DNA from: JBBQWZ01 sp043788745
Lineage (GTDB): Bacteria; Acidobacteriota; Terriglobia; Bryobacterales; Bryobacteraceae
Length of the DNA stretch: 64,000 nt
Assembly (NCBI GenBank): GCA_043788745.1
Contig: JAYVTO010000003.1
Coordinates: 31,111-95,110, forward strand
Direction of reading: 5' to 3'
The notes under the pieces are model-generated. The model did no database searches and was not told where the DNA came from. It was given only the letters and a program-made list of their open reading frames with translations. Positions 45,832-55,700 of this stretch are shown one piece after another. Every line of letters starts with the position of its first letter. Positions within the stretch are counted from its first letter, which is position 1. The position numbers and the translations under genes are program-made.

Positions 45832-46284
45832 ATGATCGAACTCATTGTCAACGGGCAAACCCGCAAATTCGACGGCGACGGCGACGAGCCTCTCCTTTGG
45901 TATCTCCGCGACGAACTGGACCTCACCGGCTCCAAGTTCGGTTGCGGCATGGGTCTCTGCGGAGCCTGTACCGTTCACCAGAACGGCGAAGCCATCCGCA
46001 GTTGCATCACGCCCGTCAAGGCGGTGGCCGGCAAGAAGATCACCACCATTGAAGGCCTCTCCGCCAACGGAACCCACCCCTGCCAGGTCGCCTGGGAAAA
46101 GTTCAACGTCGCCCAATGCGGCTACTGCCAGACCGGCCAGATCATGCAAGCCGCCGCGCTGCTCGCCAAAACGCCGAAGCCCAACGACGCACAGATCGAC
46201 GAAGCCATGGACGGCAACATCTGCCGCTGCGGAACCTACACCCGCATCCACGCCGCCATCAAGTCCGCTGCGGGGGTGAAGTAA
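45832..46284 (+). CDS. iorA: (2Fe-2S)-binding subunit of an aldehyde/isoquinoline oxidoreductase
   Basis: 150 residues with both [2Fe-2S] sites: a plant-ferredoxin type site (KFGCGMGLCGACTVHQNG and a later Cys) and an alpha-helical site (CGYCQTGQIMQAA, GNICRCGTYTRIH). It passes electrons from the molybdenum subunit encoded next, which it overlaps by one base (TAATG). Confidence 0.9.
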   Translation: MIELIVNGQTRKFDGDGDEPLLWYLRDELDLTGSKFGCGMGLCGACTVHQNGEAIRSCITPVKAVAGKKITTIEGLSANGTHPCQVAWEKFNVAQCGYCQTGQIMQAAALLAKTPKPNDAQIDEAMDGNICRCGTYTRIHAAIKSAAGVK

Positions 46285-48716
46285 TGAATAAGTTTACGAG
46301 CGATTCCAATCCGACCAACATCTATGGGGTCAGCTTCCCTGCGCCCGAGAATCAAGAGACGGATCTCACGCTGCCCGTCGTAGCTGCGGCAGCCGCCATG
46401 CTCGCCGCGCCCAAGACCGTCTCTGAAATAGCGCGACTCACCAAGGAATCCCAAGAGAATCACCCCGGCCTCAAAGCCGACATCGAAGTCCTCGCCGTTG
46501 ATCGCCGCGGCTTCCTCGGCACCGTCTTCTCCGCCGGCGCCTGGGTCCTCGGCGCCAACCTCCTCGCCGACAACGCCACCGCCGCGCCTGCCTCCTGGCA
46601 GCCCAGCGTCTATCTCGGCTTTGAACCGAACGGCCAAGTCGTCATCACCGCGCATCGCTCGGAAATGGGCACCGGAAGCCGCACCGCGCTTCCTCTCGTT
46701 GTCGCCGAAGAACTCAATGCCGACTGGAAAACCGTCCGCGTCGAACAAGCGATCGGCGATACCAAGTACGGCTCCCAGAACACCGACGGATCCTGCTCCG
46801 TCCGCGACTTCATCGACGCCATGCACCAGGCCGGAGCCACCGCCAAGCTCATGCTCGAGCGCGCCGCCGCCCAGCAGTGGAACGTCCCGCCTGCCGAATG
46901 CTCGCTCAACAACGGCATTGTCACCCACGCCGCCACCAGGCGCTCAGCGCCCGTCGCCGACCTCGTCGCCGTAGCCGCAACGCTTCCGGTACCCGCCAAA
47001 GCCGACCTCAAGTTCAAGAACTCCGCCGAGTATCGCTACGTCGGCAAAGACGTCGCCGTCCTCGATCAGCATGCCATCGTCACCGGCAAAGCCACCTTTG
47101 GCATCGACGCCAAGCGCCCCGGAATGCTCTATGCCGTTGTCGAGCGCCCGCCCGTATACGACTCCAAAGTGAAGTCCTTCGACGACGCCGACGCACTCAA
47201 GGTCAAAGGCGTCGTCAAAACTGTCCAACTGCCGCCCTTCAAACAGCCGCATCTGTTCCAGCAACTCGGCGGAGTCGCCGTCCTCGCCGACTCCACCTAC
47301 GCCGCCATGCAAGGCCGCAAGAAACTTAAGATCGATTGGGACCTCAATCCCGCACACTCCAATTTCAGCTCGGAAAACTACAAGCAACAGCTCTTCGGCA
47401 GCGTCCACAAGCCCGGCAAAGTCGTCCGCAATCGCGGCAATTTTGACGCCGCCTTCGCCGGCGCCGCCAAGACCCACGAAGCCGATTACTACGTCCCCAT
47501 GCTCGCGCACGTCTCCATGGAGCCGCCCGTCGCCGTCGCCGAATTCCGCGATGGCAAAGTCGAAACGTGGTGCCCCACGCAGAACCCTCAAGCCGTGCAG
47601 GACGCCGTCGCCGGCGCTCTCGGCATCAAGCCGAAAGACGTCACCTGCCACGTCACGCTCCTCGGCGGAGGCTTCGGTCGCAAGTCCAAACCCGATTACG
47701 TCGTCGAAGCTGCGCTGCTCGCCAAGGCCACCGGCAAGCCCGTGAAGGTTGTCTGGAGCCGCGAAGACGACGTTAAGTTCGATTACTTCCACTCCGTCGC
47801 AGCCATGCACATGAAAGGCGGCATGGACGCGAACGGCAAGGTCAACAGTTGGCTTTTCCGCAGCGCCTTCCCGCCCATCTTTTCGACCTTCGTTCCCGGC
47901 GCCGAGTACGGCGGCGATTTCGAGGTCGGCATGACGCTCAACGAAATGCTGTTCGACGTTCCGAACATCCGCGCCGAAAACTGCCCCGCCAAGAACCACG
48001 TCCGCCAGGGCTGGATGCGCTCCGTCACCCACATCTTCCACGCCTTCGGCCTACACAGCTTCGTCGACGAACTCGCGCATCTCAACAACTCGAACTACGT
48101 CGACTACTACCTGAAAATGCTCGGGCCTGATCGCAACGTCGATCTCACCAAAGACGGCGTCAAGCCCTTTAACAACGGCCAATCCACCGACAAGTTTCCC
48201 TTCGACACCGGCCGCATGCGCCGCGTCTTAGAGCAGTGCGCCGACAAGTCCGGCTACGGCAAATTCAAAAACACCAAAACCCGCGCCATCGGTATCACCG
48301 CCCACCGCAGTTTCTTGAGCTACATCGCAACGGCCGTCGAGATCGCCATCGACAATCAAGGCAATCTGACGATCCCGCACATCTGGACCGTCGCCGACGT
48401 CGGCCAAACCGTAATGCCAGACCGCGTCCGTGCCCAATTCGAAGGATCCGCCGTCTTCGGGGTCTCCGTAGCCATGGGAGAAATCACCGCCGACGCCGGT
48501 CGCATCACGCAGTCCAACTTCCACAACTACCCCGTGGCCCGCATGAAACAAGCGCCCCGAAAGATCGACGTAACGATAATCGATTCGAAGGAACCCCACG
48601 CCGGAGTAGGAGAACCCGGAACGCCCGTCATCGCCCCCGCAATGACCAACGCAATCTTCGCCGCCACCGGAAAGCGAATCCGCCAGCTGCCAATCAAAAG
48701 AACCAAACTGGTCTAA
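46284..48716 (+). CDS. iorB: Molybdopterin-binding subunit, xanthine dehydrogenase family (IorB-like)
   Basis: 810 residues. LLGGGFGRKSKPDYVVEAAL and HAGVGEPGTPVIAPAM (with the catalytic Glu) mark the molybdenum hydroxylase family. A twin-arginine motif (DRRGFLGTVFSAGAWVLGA) lies about 75 residues in, after an unusual N-terminal extension (KFTSDSNPTNIYGVSFP...). The partner FeS subunit is co-translated. Likely oxidises an aldehyde or N-heterocycle in the periplasm. Whether the Tat signal works so far from the N-terminus is unclear. Confidence 0.88.
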   Translation: MNKFTSDSNPTNIYGVSFPAPENQETDLTLPVVAAAAAMLAAPKTVSEIARLTKESQENHPGLKADIEVLAVDRRGFLGTVFSAGAWVLGANLLADNATAAPASWQPSVYLGFEPNGQVVITAHRSEMGTGSRTALPLVVAEELNADWKTVRVEQAIGDTKYGSQNTDGSCSVRDFIDAMHQAGATAKLMLERAAAQQWNVPPAECSLNNGIVTHAATRRSAPVADLVAVAATLPVPAKADLKFKNSAEYRYVGKDVAVLDQHAIVTGKATFGIDAKRPGMLYAVVERPPVYDSKVKSFDDADALKVKGVVKTVQLPPFKQPHLFQQLGGVAVLADSTYAAMQGRKKLKIDWDLNPAHSNFSSENYKQQLFGSVHKPGKVVRNRGNFDAAFAGAAKTHEADYYVPMLAHVSMEPPVAVAEFRDGKVETWCPTQNPQAVQDAVAGALGIKPKDVTCHVTLLGGGFGRKSKPDYVVEAALLAKATGKPVKVVWSREDDVKFDYFHSVAAMHMKGGMDANGKVNSWLFRSAFPPIFSTFVPGAEYGGDFEVGMTLNEMLFDVPNIRAENCPAKNHVRQGWMRSVTHIFHAFGLHSFVDELAHLNNSNYVDYYLKMLGPDRNVDLTKDGVKPFNNGQSTDKFPFDTGRMRRVLEQCADKSGYGKFKNTKTRAIGITAHRSFLSYIATAVEIAIDNQGNLTIPHIWTVADVGQTVMPDRVRAQFEGSAVFGVSVAMGEITADAGRITQSNFHNYPVARMKQAPRKIDVTIIDSKEPHAGVGEPGTPVIAPAMTNAIFAATGKRIRQLPIKRTKLV

Positions 48717-48799
48717 TTAAACTGCGGGTCGTCAAGACCTTCGTGTCTTCGCAGGCGACGGTGGGCCCTCCACGCCCGCCTCCCGGAACCCGTCATCAC

Positions 48800-50096
48800 T
48801 GACCTCAGTTCCACCTTACTCCGCCTGGAACATCCCTTCAAAGCCAAGCTGAAGGTCTTCGACAACTGCGGCGGACAGCTTTCCGAATTCACCGCAAAGA
48901 TGAGCCTCAGCCACGGAGGGTCCGAATCGCGGATCGCCACCGTCCAGAGTTCAGGTGGCAAGGCCGTCTCAAAACTGGGCATCGCCGCCAGCGCCAGCCC
49001 GCTCGCCCCCGCCGCCGACGCGCCGCCTGGCCCTCGCCGACGATGCGCCGGAGCTCCAGCTCGACGGCTACCTCTACCCCTATTTCAATCCCGCCAAAAT
49101 GAAACTGAGGGTCGACGTCGAAGCCGACAACTCCGCCGGAGCCGATCCGCTCACCGGCTTCCTGGAGCTGGATCTGCTGGTCGACTCCGACCCCAACGCG
49201 CCGCTGGTCGCGCAGAACGCCTTTGTCAGCAACGCCAGCTACGAGCAAGTGCCGCTGACGCCCACCAGCGTCTTCGCGCTGTTCACCATTCTGCCCGGCA
49301 TCAAAGGTGCCAACTTGCCCGTCGTCCCCTTCCCGGAAGTCGTCACCGGAGCGCAAGTGCTGATCGACGGCAAAGCCAAAGTCCAGATGATCCGCGCCGA
49401 AAATTTCCTGGTGCCCGGCCTGGTGCCCTACGACATCGCCGTCGGCGACCACATCGTCAACATCCTGTTCAACGGCCATATGTCCGGAGCCATCGCGTTT
49501 AGCGTCACCATCACCGGAGCCACGACGGAATACCGGCTGAAGACCACCAATCGCTGGTCCTTCAACGGCAGTCCGCAAGGCAGTTGGACCGGGACCACGA
49601 CGCGCTCGCAAGCTGTCTCGGCAACTTTAGTATCAACGTGGGAACCCCGCCCGATGCCTTTTACACAGCGATGAGTATCAACGGCAGCCCGATGTCGTTC
49701 GGCTCGGGCAACACCGTGCAGGCTTTCATTGGCGCCGTAACGGTCCCGATCACAGTCAAGGTAACGTGCACGCCATACCTCCAGATCGGCTTCGTCAGTC
49801 GGTTCAACAACGGTGGTAACGTGGTCCAATTGAGTTTCAAGAACGTCCATCCGATCGCCAACATTTCGAGCGTGATGCTCACCGGACTGCGAACCAGCTC
49901 GGCGACAATCACGCCCGTGGCAGGCAGCACACCCGTGACGGTCAACGGGTTAGCGGCCAAAGCGGCCAACCAGACCTCGAACCTGACTCGCACTTTTACG
50001 CCCGGAACCGGCCCGTTCAACCTCACGCCGACCAATTCCTTCATGGCACCATCGGGGTCAATAGTGACGGGAAGCCAAACGATCCCGATTCCATAA
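48800..50096 (+). pseudogene. Frameshifted hypothetical protein
   Basis: Protein-like sequence moves between frames: LLRLEHPFKAKLKVFDNCGG to about 49020; LDGYLYPYFNPAKMKLRVDV through VGDHIVNILFNGHMSGAIAF to about 49590; then NVGTPPDAFYTAMSINGSPM to the stop at 50096. The first and third frames are the same, so one +1 and one -1 change would restore a single gene of roughly 430 residues. No clear start codon or signal peptide is found. I do not recognise the family; the last third is Thr/Ser-rich with beta character. Confidence 0.5.
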
Positions 50097-50148
50097 CGAG
50101 GGACCGACGGCGCGTTCATGGGATCCCACGGACAATCCACTACGCGCT

Positions 50149-50163
50149 ACCTTACGGTCGCGC
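50149..50163. repeat. Decayed half of the GCGCGACC palindrome
   Basis: CTACCTTACGGTCGCGC matches one arm and loop of the REP-like palindrome intact at 33719-33738; the other arm is lost. Confidence 0.45.
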
Positions 50164-50197
50164 CTCGGTTGCGGAGTACGGAATCCCTGAAAATACT

Positions 50198-50572
50198 CTA
50201 GTGTTGCGAGAGGCTGAGGACGTTGCCGTCGGGGTCCTTGAACCAAGCGACTTTGGCGGCTCCGCCGGGGGCGGTCCAGATGCCGAGTTCGTCTTGTTCG
50301 AGGAAGGAGTACTTCTCGAATTGGACTCCGGCGTTTACCAGGTCGGCGGTGACGGATGCGATGTCGGACACCTTCCAGCCAAGGACGGTGTGCTGCTCCG
50401 CCGCGTGTTTCGGCATGATGGTGACTCGCAGCATGATGCCGTTGCAGTTGAAGACGACGGCGTAATTGTCCTGACTGACGAACTGGAGGCCGAGCTTGCT
50501 GCCATAGAAGGCTTTGGCGCGCTCCGGATCGGTGGTGAGGACGAACGTTTCGAGGTTGTGGGAGCCTAGCAT
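50198..50572 (-). CDS. Glyoxalase/VOC-superfamily protein
   Basis: 124 residues from ATG 50572. Two beta-alpha-beta-beta-beta modules: NLETFVLTTDPERAKAFYGS and AKVAWFKDPDGNVLSLSQH with the typical C-terminal metal-site region. Family members include glyoxalases, dioxygenases and antibiotic-binding proteins; no specific role is readable. TACAAT lies 6 nt before the ATG, so the mRNA is probably leaderless; the longer frame upstream runs through repeat sequence. Confidence 0.75.
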   Translation of the reverse strand: MLGSHNLETFVLTTDPERAKAFYGSKLGLQFVSQDNYAVVFNCNGIMLRVTIMPKHAAEQHTVLGWKVSDIASVTADLVNAGVQFEKYSFLEQDELGIWTAPGGAAKVAWFKDPDGNVLSLSQH

Positions 50573-50578
50573 GCCGGT

Positions 50579-50584
50579 ATTGTA
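50579..50584 (-). promoter_or_regulatory. -10 TACAAT before VOC gene
   Basis: TACAAT on the minus strand ends 6 nt before ATG 50572. Confidence 0.45.
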
Positions 50585-50775
50585 TCCAGGTTTACGCGGC
50601 TTGGGCGGCGGTTTCGGCGTCGAGATCGGGAGTCTCGGGGTGGCTGGCCGCCGAAGGTTCAGCTTGGCTCTCTTACTCGATAACGGACAGGCTGGTTCGA
50701 TGCCCCTGCCATGCTCAGTCGGACCTAGCGATCCGACCTGGCGGCGGTCATTCGCCCGTCGAGCGGGACGAAGGT

Positions 50776-50807
50776 CCAGCTTGGCTCGCTGACGCTCGCG
50801 GTTCTTC
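50776..50807 (-). repeat. Copy of the 31-bp GAACCGCGA repeat, diverged
   Basis: On the minus strand GAAGAACCGCGAGCGTCAGC followed by GAGCCAAGCTGG is a diverged copy of the 31-mer clustered at 62370-62578. A further CAGCTTGGCTC echo lies at about 50658. These fill most of the 288-nt gap between the VOC gene and the TPR-glycosyltransferase. Confidence 0.55.
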
Positions 50808-50860
50808 GAGGTGAGTTGACACATTGCGCGGTTGCCGAGTTTGCGGTCTCGGGCCCCTTG

Positions 50861-52531
50861 CTACGCCGACTCTCGCACCAGGGCGGCCAAACGGGTCCGC
50901 ACCCGTTCGAGTACCGGCACCCATTCTTGTGCGCGCGATTGCCGGAACAGCCGCATGGTCGGATACCAGGGCGAATCGTCCCGCTCTCGCATCCAGCGCC
51001 AGTCCGGCGCGTGGGCCGCGAGCAACCACACGGGTCTTCCCAGCGCCCCGGCCAAGTGGGCAATCGATGTATCCACCGAAATGACGAGATCGAGATTCGT
51101 GATGATCGCCGCCGCGTCGAGAAGCACCGTCCCCGGCCCTTCCAGCCATTCGATCGCTAGGCCCGGAATGCGTACGCCTGCCTGATCTTTCTGCAATCCG
51201 AACCAGCTGACACCGTCGACGCCCGCGAGCGCCGCCAGCAGTTCCGGCGGCACCGAGCGCTTTGCGTTGTCCTTGTACTGCGGATTACCGGACCAGGCCA
51301 ACCCTACGCGCAGTTCGCTCGTCGCCGCGATCGCGTCGATCTTCTTGCGCCAGGCAGCAACCCGCGCCCGCCCAGCCGAAAGATACGGTACGGCGGCGGG
51401 AAGCGTCTCGAGGGTCACGCCCAACCGGAACGGCAGGCTCATCAGCGGATACTGCAGATCGTGATCGGGCAACGCCGCACCGCGCGCGACCACGCCGCCC
51501 ACGCCGCGCATGCTCTTCACCAGATCGACGGCCGGCGGCTGCGTCTCGACGATCACGTCGGCGCCAAACGCGACGACGTCCGGAACGAACCGTACGAACT
51601 GGATCGTATCTCCTAACCCCTGCTCGGCGTGCAACAAAATGGTCCGCCCAGCGATCGGAGTACCGTCCCACAAAGGAGCCCGCCAGTTCCGCTCGCGCCC
51701 CGCCTCTTGCCGGAGTCGCCACTCGTACTCGCGAAACCCTTCTTCAAAGTTGCCCAGCATCAGTTCGGACATGGCGACGTTCCGGTGCGCGTCGGCGAAG
51801 TCCGGCACCGTTGTCAAGATGTGCCGGTATTCGCCCAGGGCGTGGCGAACGCGCCCCGCGGCCATCGCGATGTTGGCCAGATTGTTGCGCACTTCGTGAT
51901 TCGCCGGATCGGCGTCGAGCAGCGCCTGATAGAGGTCGACCGCCTGGTTGGTCTCGCCTCTCTCCTGCAGCAGCAGGGCGAGATTGTACTGCGCCTCGAC
52001 CGTGCCGGCGGCCCGGAAATGCCCCAGCGCTTCCGCCCGCGACTCCTCGCCCGTCCCAAATGACTCGAGCAGCATCGCCAGATTGTTGTGCGCGTTCAGG
52101 TGGTGCGGATTCAGATCGAGCGTCCGGCGGTATGCCGCGGCGGCCTCGCCCACCCGGCCGCGCAACAACTCCGTTACGCCCAAGTTGAAGTGGGCCTCGG
52201 TATGAGCAGGCACTCGATCGATCAGCACACCGTAGTGCACGGCGGCTTCGTCATACCGGCCCTCGGCGTGCAACAGATTGGCCAGACCGAAACGAGCCTC
52301 GCCGCGGTACGAGATCCGCGATGAGAGTGCGCGAGCGGAGGGCTTTCCGGAATCGCCTTCGCCAAAGCTGCCATCCTCGAGCAGCACGCCGACTTCGAGC
52401 GCCTGACGCGCTTCCTCGACGCGGCCCGCCTCAAGCAGCGCCCGCCCAGCGCGCGTAAGGGAGGCCAGAGTATCATTCCACCCAGGCGGTCCGGAAAGTC
52501 CAGACGGAGCTGGTTCGACGGCAGTCAACAA
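50861..52531 (-). CDS. TPR protein with GT9-like glycosyltransferase domain
   Basis: 556 residues. Residues about 20-280 are TPR repeats (TEAHFNLGVTELLRGRVGEA, NAHNNLAMLLESFG, EVRNNLANIAMAAGRV). The C-terminal half begins LLHAEQGLGDTIQFVRFVPD and includes RVGLAWSGNPQYKDNAKRS, sequences shared with TPR-fused heptosyltransferase-like enzymes. It lies just downstream of the flagellin gene beyond a terminator. O-glycosylation of flagellin is a reasonable but unproven role. Confidence 0.8.
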   Translation of the reverse strand: MLTAVEPAPSGLSGPPGWNDTLASLTRAGRALLEAGRVEEARQALEVGVLLEDGSFGEGDSGKPSARALSSRISYRGEARFGLANLLHAEGRYDEAAVHYGVLIDRVPAHTEAHFNLGVTELLRGRVGEAAAAYRRTLDLNPHHLNAHNNLAMLLESFGTGEESRAEALGHFRAAGTVEAQYNLALLLQERGETNQAVDLYQALLDADPANHEVRNNLANIAMAAGRVRHALGEYRHILTTVPDFADAHRNVAMSELMLGNFEEGFREYEWRLRQEAGRERNWRAPLWDGTPIAGRTILLHAEQGLGDTIQFVRFVPDVVAFGADVIVETQPPAVDLVKSMRGVGGVVARGAALPDHDLQYPLMSLPFRLGVTLETLPAAVPYLSAGRARVAAWRKKIDAIAATSELRVGLAWSGNPQYKDNAKRSVPPELLAALAGVDGVSWFGLQKDQAGVRIPGLAIEWLEGPGTVLLDAAAIITNLDLVISVDTSIAHLAGALGRPVWLLAAHAPDWRWMRERDDSPWYPTMRLFRQSRAQEWVPVLERVRTRLAALVRESA

Positions 52532-52654
52532 GCTTCTAACCTCGCTATCGACAATCGGGTCAAGACTTGGGGGCTACCCGCTCGCAGGCGCGCTGAAAGC
52601 AGGCGCACCGCGGGCAGAGGGAGCCCCAGGCATTGGATACATCGAATACAGGGA

Positions 52655-52711
52655 TCAAAGAAAACGGCCGGCGACTCGGGAAGTGCTCTAGGGACTTTGA
52701 GTCGCCGGCCG
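52655..52711 (-). terminator. Intrinsic terminator of the flagellin operon
   Basis: A perfect 13-bp inverted repeat, CGGCCGGCGACTC (52665-52677) with GAGTCGCCGGCCG (52699-52711), is followed on the minus strand by TTTTCTTT. This is a strong rho-independent terminator placed after the flagellin stop. Confidence 0.85.
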
Positions 52712-52719
52712 CGCTGAGC

Positions 52720-52746
52720 GCGCCGGGGTTGAGATCACCCCGGCGC
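52720..52746 (-). terminator. Second hairpin after flagellin
   Basis: GCGCCGGGG (52720-52728) pairs with CCCCGGCGC (52738-52746), a 9-bp stem and 9-nt loop directly after the flagellin stop. It lacks a T-run, so it may stabilise the abundant mRNA 3' end rather than terminate. Confidence 0.5.
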
Positions 52747-52758
52747 TACTCGTGGGGA

Positions 52759-55700
52759 TTAGCCACGGAGTAAGCTCAGCACTTGCTGCGGAGCGGAGTT
52801 CGCCTGCGCGAGCGCCGCGATACCAGCCTGGAGGAGAATCTGCGACTTGGTAAGGTTCGCCGCTTCGGCAGCCAGATCCGCGTCACGAATGCGCGATTCG
52901 GCGGCCGCCAGGTTGCTTAACTGAGACTGCGCCAGGTTGATGGCGTAGTTGAACTGGTTCTGACCGCGGCCGACGACGGCTTGTGCTTTACCAAGCGCGC
53001 TGACCGCGCTCGACAGAGCCGATACCGCGTTGACGGCCGAGCCCTGGGCGCTGATGTCGGCGGTCGATCCGCCGGCGGCAAGCGTCGAAGCGTCGGTGAG
53101 ACCCTGCGAGCCGAAGCCGGTTCCGTTGGCGTTGGTGCCCACCGAGATCTTAAACGACCCGAGCGTGCTCAGGAACTTCACCTTTTCCGTTCCAGCCACA
53201 TTCTCCTTCACGGCGACGATGGATTGCAGAGTCGGGTTGTTCGACTGCTGCAACTGCGTGTTGATGTAGCTGATCGACTCGTCGATCGACCGGCCGCTGC
53301 GCGACGTGTTGTCGTTCTTGAGGGTGATGCTCTGCGACTGCTGCGCGCCGCTTCCGTTATTCGCCGTAATCGAGATCGTCTGGGCGTCGCTGCCGTAGAG
53401 AACCGGTGTGAACGCGAACGACGATGACTGGCTGCTTCCGCCGGCGTCCACTTGCACCGAGGTCGCCGGAGCCGCGCTCACCGTGTTGCCGCTGAACGTC
53501 GCGCCAAGAACGCCGTACCCGGCGTCGCCCGCGTTGCCCGTAGTGGTGCCGACGCTGAGGCCGAGAGTCGTATAGGCGTCATTGGCTACGGCATTAAAGG
53601 CGATCGACGATCCCGTGCCGGTCGAAGCCGACACGATCTTGATGTGACCGTTCGCGTCCGCCGAAGCCGTTGCCGATGTGAGGAGCACTGCGTTGATGTC
53701 GGTAACCACTTGCGCTGCCGTCCGGAGGCCTCCGCCTGTGAGCGTGACGACTTGCGCCGAGCCGCCGTCCACGGTGATGCTGAGTTTGTCGTTGCTGCCG
53801 GTCGTGATCGTCAACTGGGTGGCCGATGCCGTTCCCGTGGTCGTTCCGGCGGTGAGACCGAGGGTCGCCGCCGACGAATCAACGGCGTTTATGCCGGCGA
53901 CCGCGGTTGTGTTCACGCCAATCGTCGTGTTGACGGTGCTGGTTCCATTCACATCAAACTGGATCGAGGACGCGACGCCCGTCGTATTCGAAGTGATGGT
54001 GACCTTGCCGCTGACGACACTGGCGGTCGCGCCGGACAGGCCGGCTCCACCGTTGCTGTTGTTGATGTCCGTCACGATCTGAGCCGCCGTGCGGGCCGCG
54101 CCGGCCGTGAGCGTGACCTGCTGCGACGTGCCGCCGTCGACTTTGACGCTGAGGACGTTGTTTGTGGCCGCCGTTCCGCTCTGGAGCGTGGTTACGAATC
54201 CCACGGTGGCGTTTACGGTATTTGCGGAGGCGACGAATTGGACGGACGAACCGGTGCCGATCGCATTCGAAGTGACCGTAACCTTGCCGCCGACGACGCT
54301 GGCGGTCGCGCCGAAGAGGCCGGCTCCGCCGTTTGTGGCGTTGATGTCCGCCACGATCTGAGCCGCCGTGCGGGCCGCGCCCGCGGTGAGCGTGACCGAT
54401 TGGGTGGCCCCGCCGTCGATCTTTACGCTGAATACGTCGTTCGTTGCGCCTGTGATGAGGAACGGTCCATTGATCGATCCGGCGCTGACTCCAGCTGTGC
54501 CGCCGTCGATCGCGAAGGGTCCATTGATCGAGCCGCCAACCACTCCTGAGGTAGCTACCGAGGCTGCCAGGAACTGCACGGATGAGCCAGCGCCGGTTGT
54601 GCTCGAAGCAATCTGCACGAAGCCGCTGCCATTGACGCTGGCGACGCCGCCCGTGATCGAGGCATTGATATCCGCCGCCACCTGGGCAGCGGTTCGCGTG
54701 CCGCCTTGAGCGAGACTGATATTCTGCGTCGCACCGCCATCGATCTTGAACGACACGATGTTATTCGTCGAAGTAATGTTATACGTTCCCGCAACACTTC
54801 CCGCCCTCAGACCAGCGGTTCCGCCCGTGGTAAACGATGCCGAGCCGACTGTCGTTGCGGCCGTCGTCGTGCCGCGCGAATCGACGCGGAAATTCGTGTT
54901 GTTCGTCGACGAGATCGTCAGTTTGCCGGCGGACGTGACACCGAAGTCCGCCTTCAAACCGGCGGCCTGCAGGGCTGCGTCGCTCGCGAAAGACTGATTC
55001 AGCGCGTTCGCAAGGTCCGCGCCACTGCGGGAAACGCCCGCGGTCAAACCGGCGCTCAGTCCCAGATCCGTATTCGCGGTACCCGTTTCGACCTGGATCG
55101 ACCCGGCTGCGCCTTTTGTGTTCGACGTAATGACCAACTGGTTCGAGCTATTGACGGTAGCCGTGCCGTTGGCCGTGATCACGGTATTAATCTGGTTGGC
55201 AATATCATTCAACGTCGAGGTGCCGTTCGCGGTGAGGTTCACCTGATAGGATGTCCCGTTTACGGTTAGGTTCACCTGATTATTGTTGTTGGTGATATTC
55301 AGCGTTCCCACGTGGGTGTTGCCGGTGACAGCGGCCGCGGTGGCGTCGCCGGCCGACAGATTCAAGGCGATGGAGTGGCCGCTCGATGCCTGGCCGTTCA
55401 AGGAGAGTTCGAGCGTCTGCGTTCCCGCCGAGGCGGTCGAATACGAACTTCCGGCCGTTAGCGTCGCGTAGTCGAACTCCTGGCTGTTGCCTTTGAGGAA
55501 CGATCCGAAGCCGAGCTTGTTGGTCGCGTCGCCCGTCACCTCGACGGCGAACTTCTCCCCATGCGTGCCGGTGAAGGCCAATTGGCTGCCCGCGATTGCC
55601 GACGTCAGGCTGATGCCCGCGCCCTTCAATGCGGAATTGTTCGCGACCTGGCTGCTGAGGTCGGTGATTGCCTGGTTCACGGTCTCCGAAGTCGTCGTCG

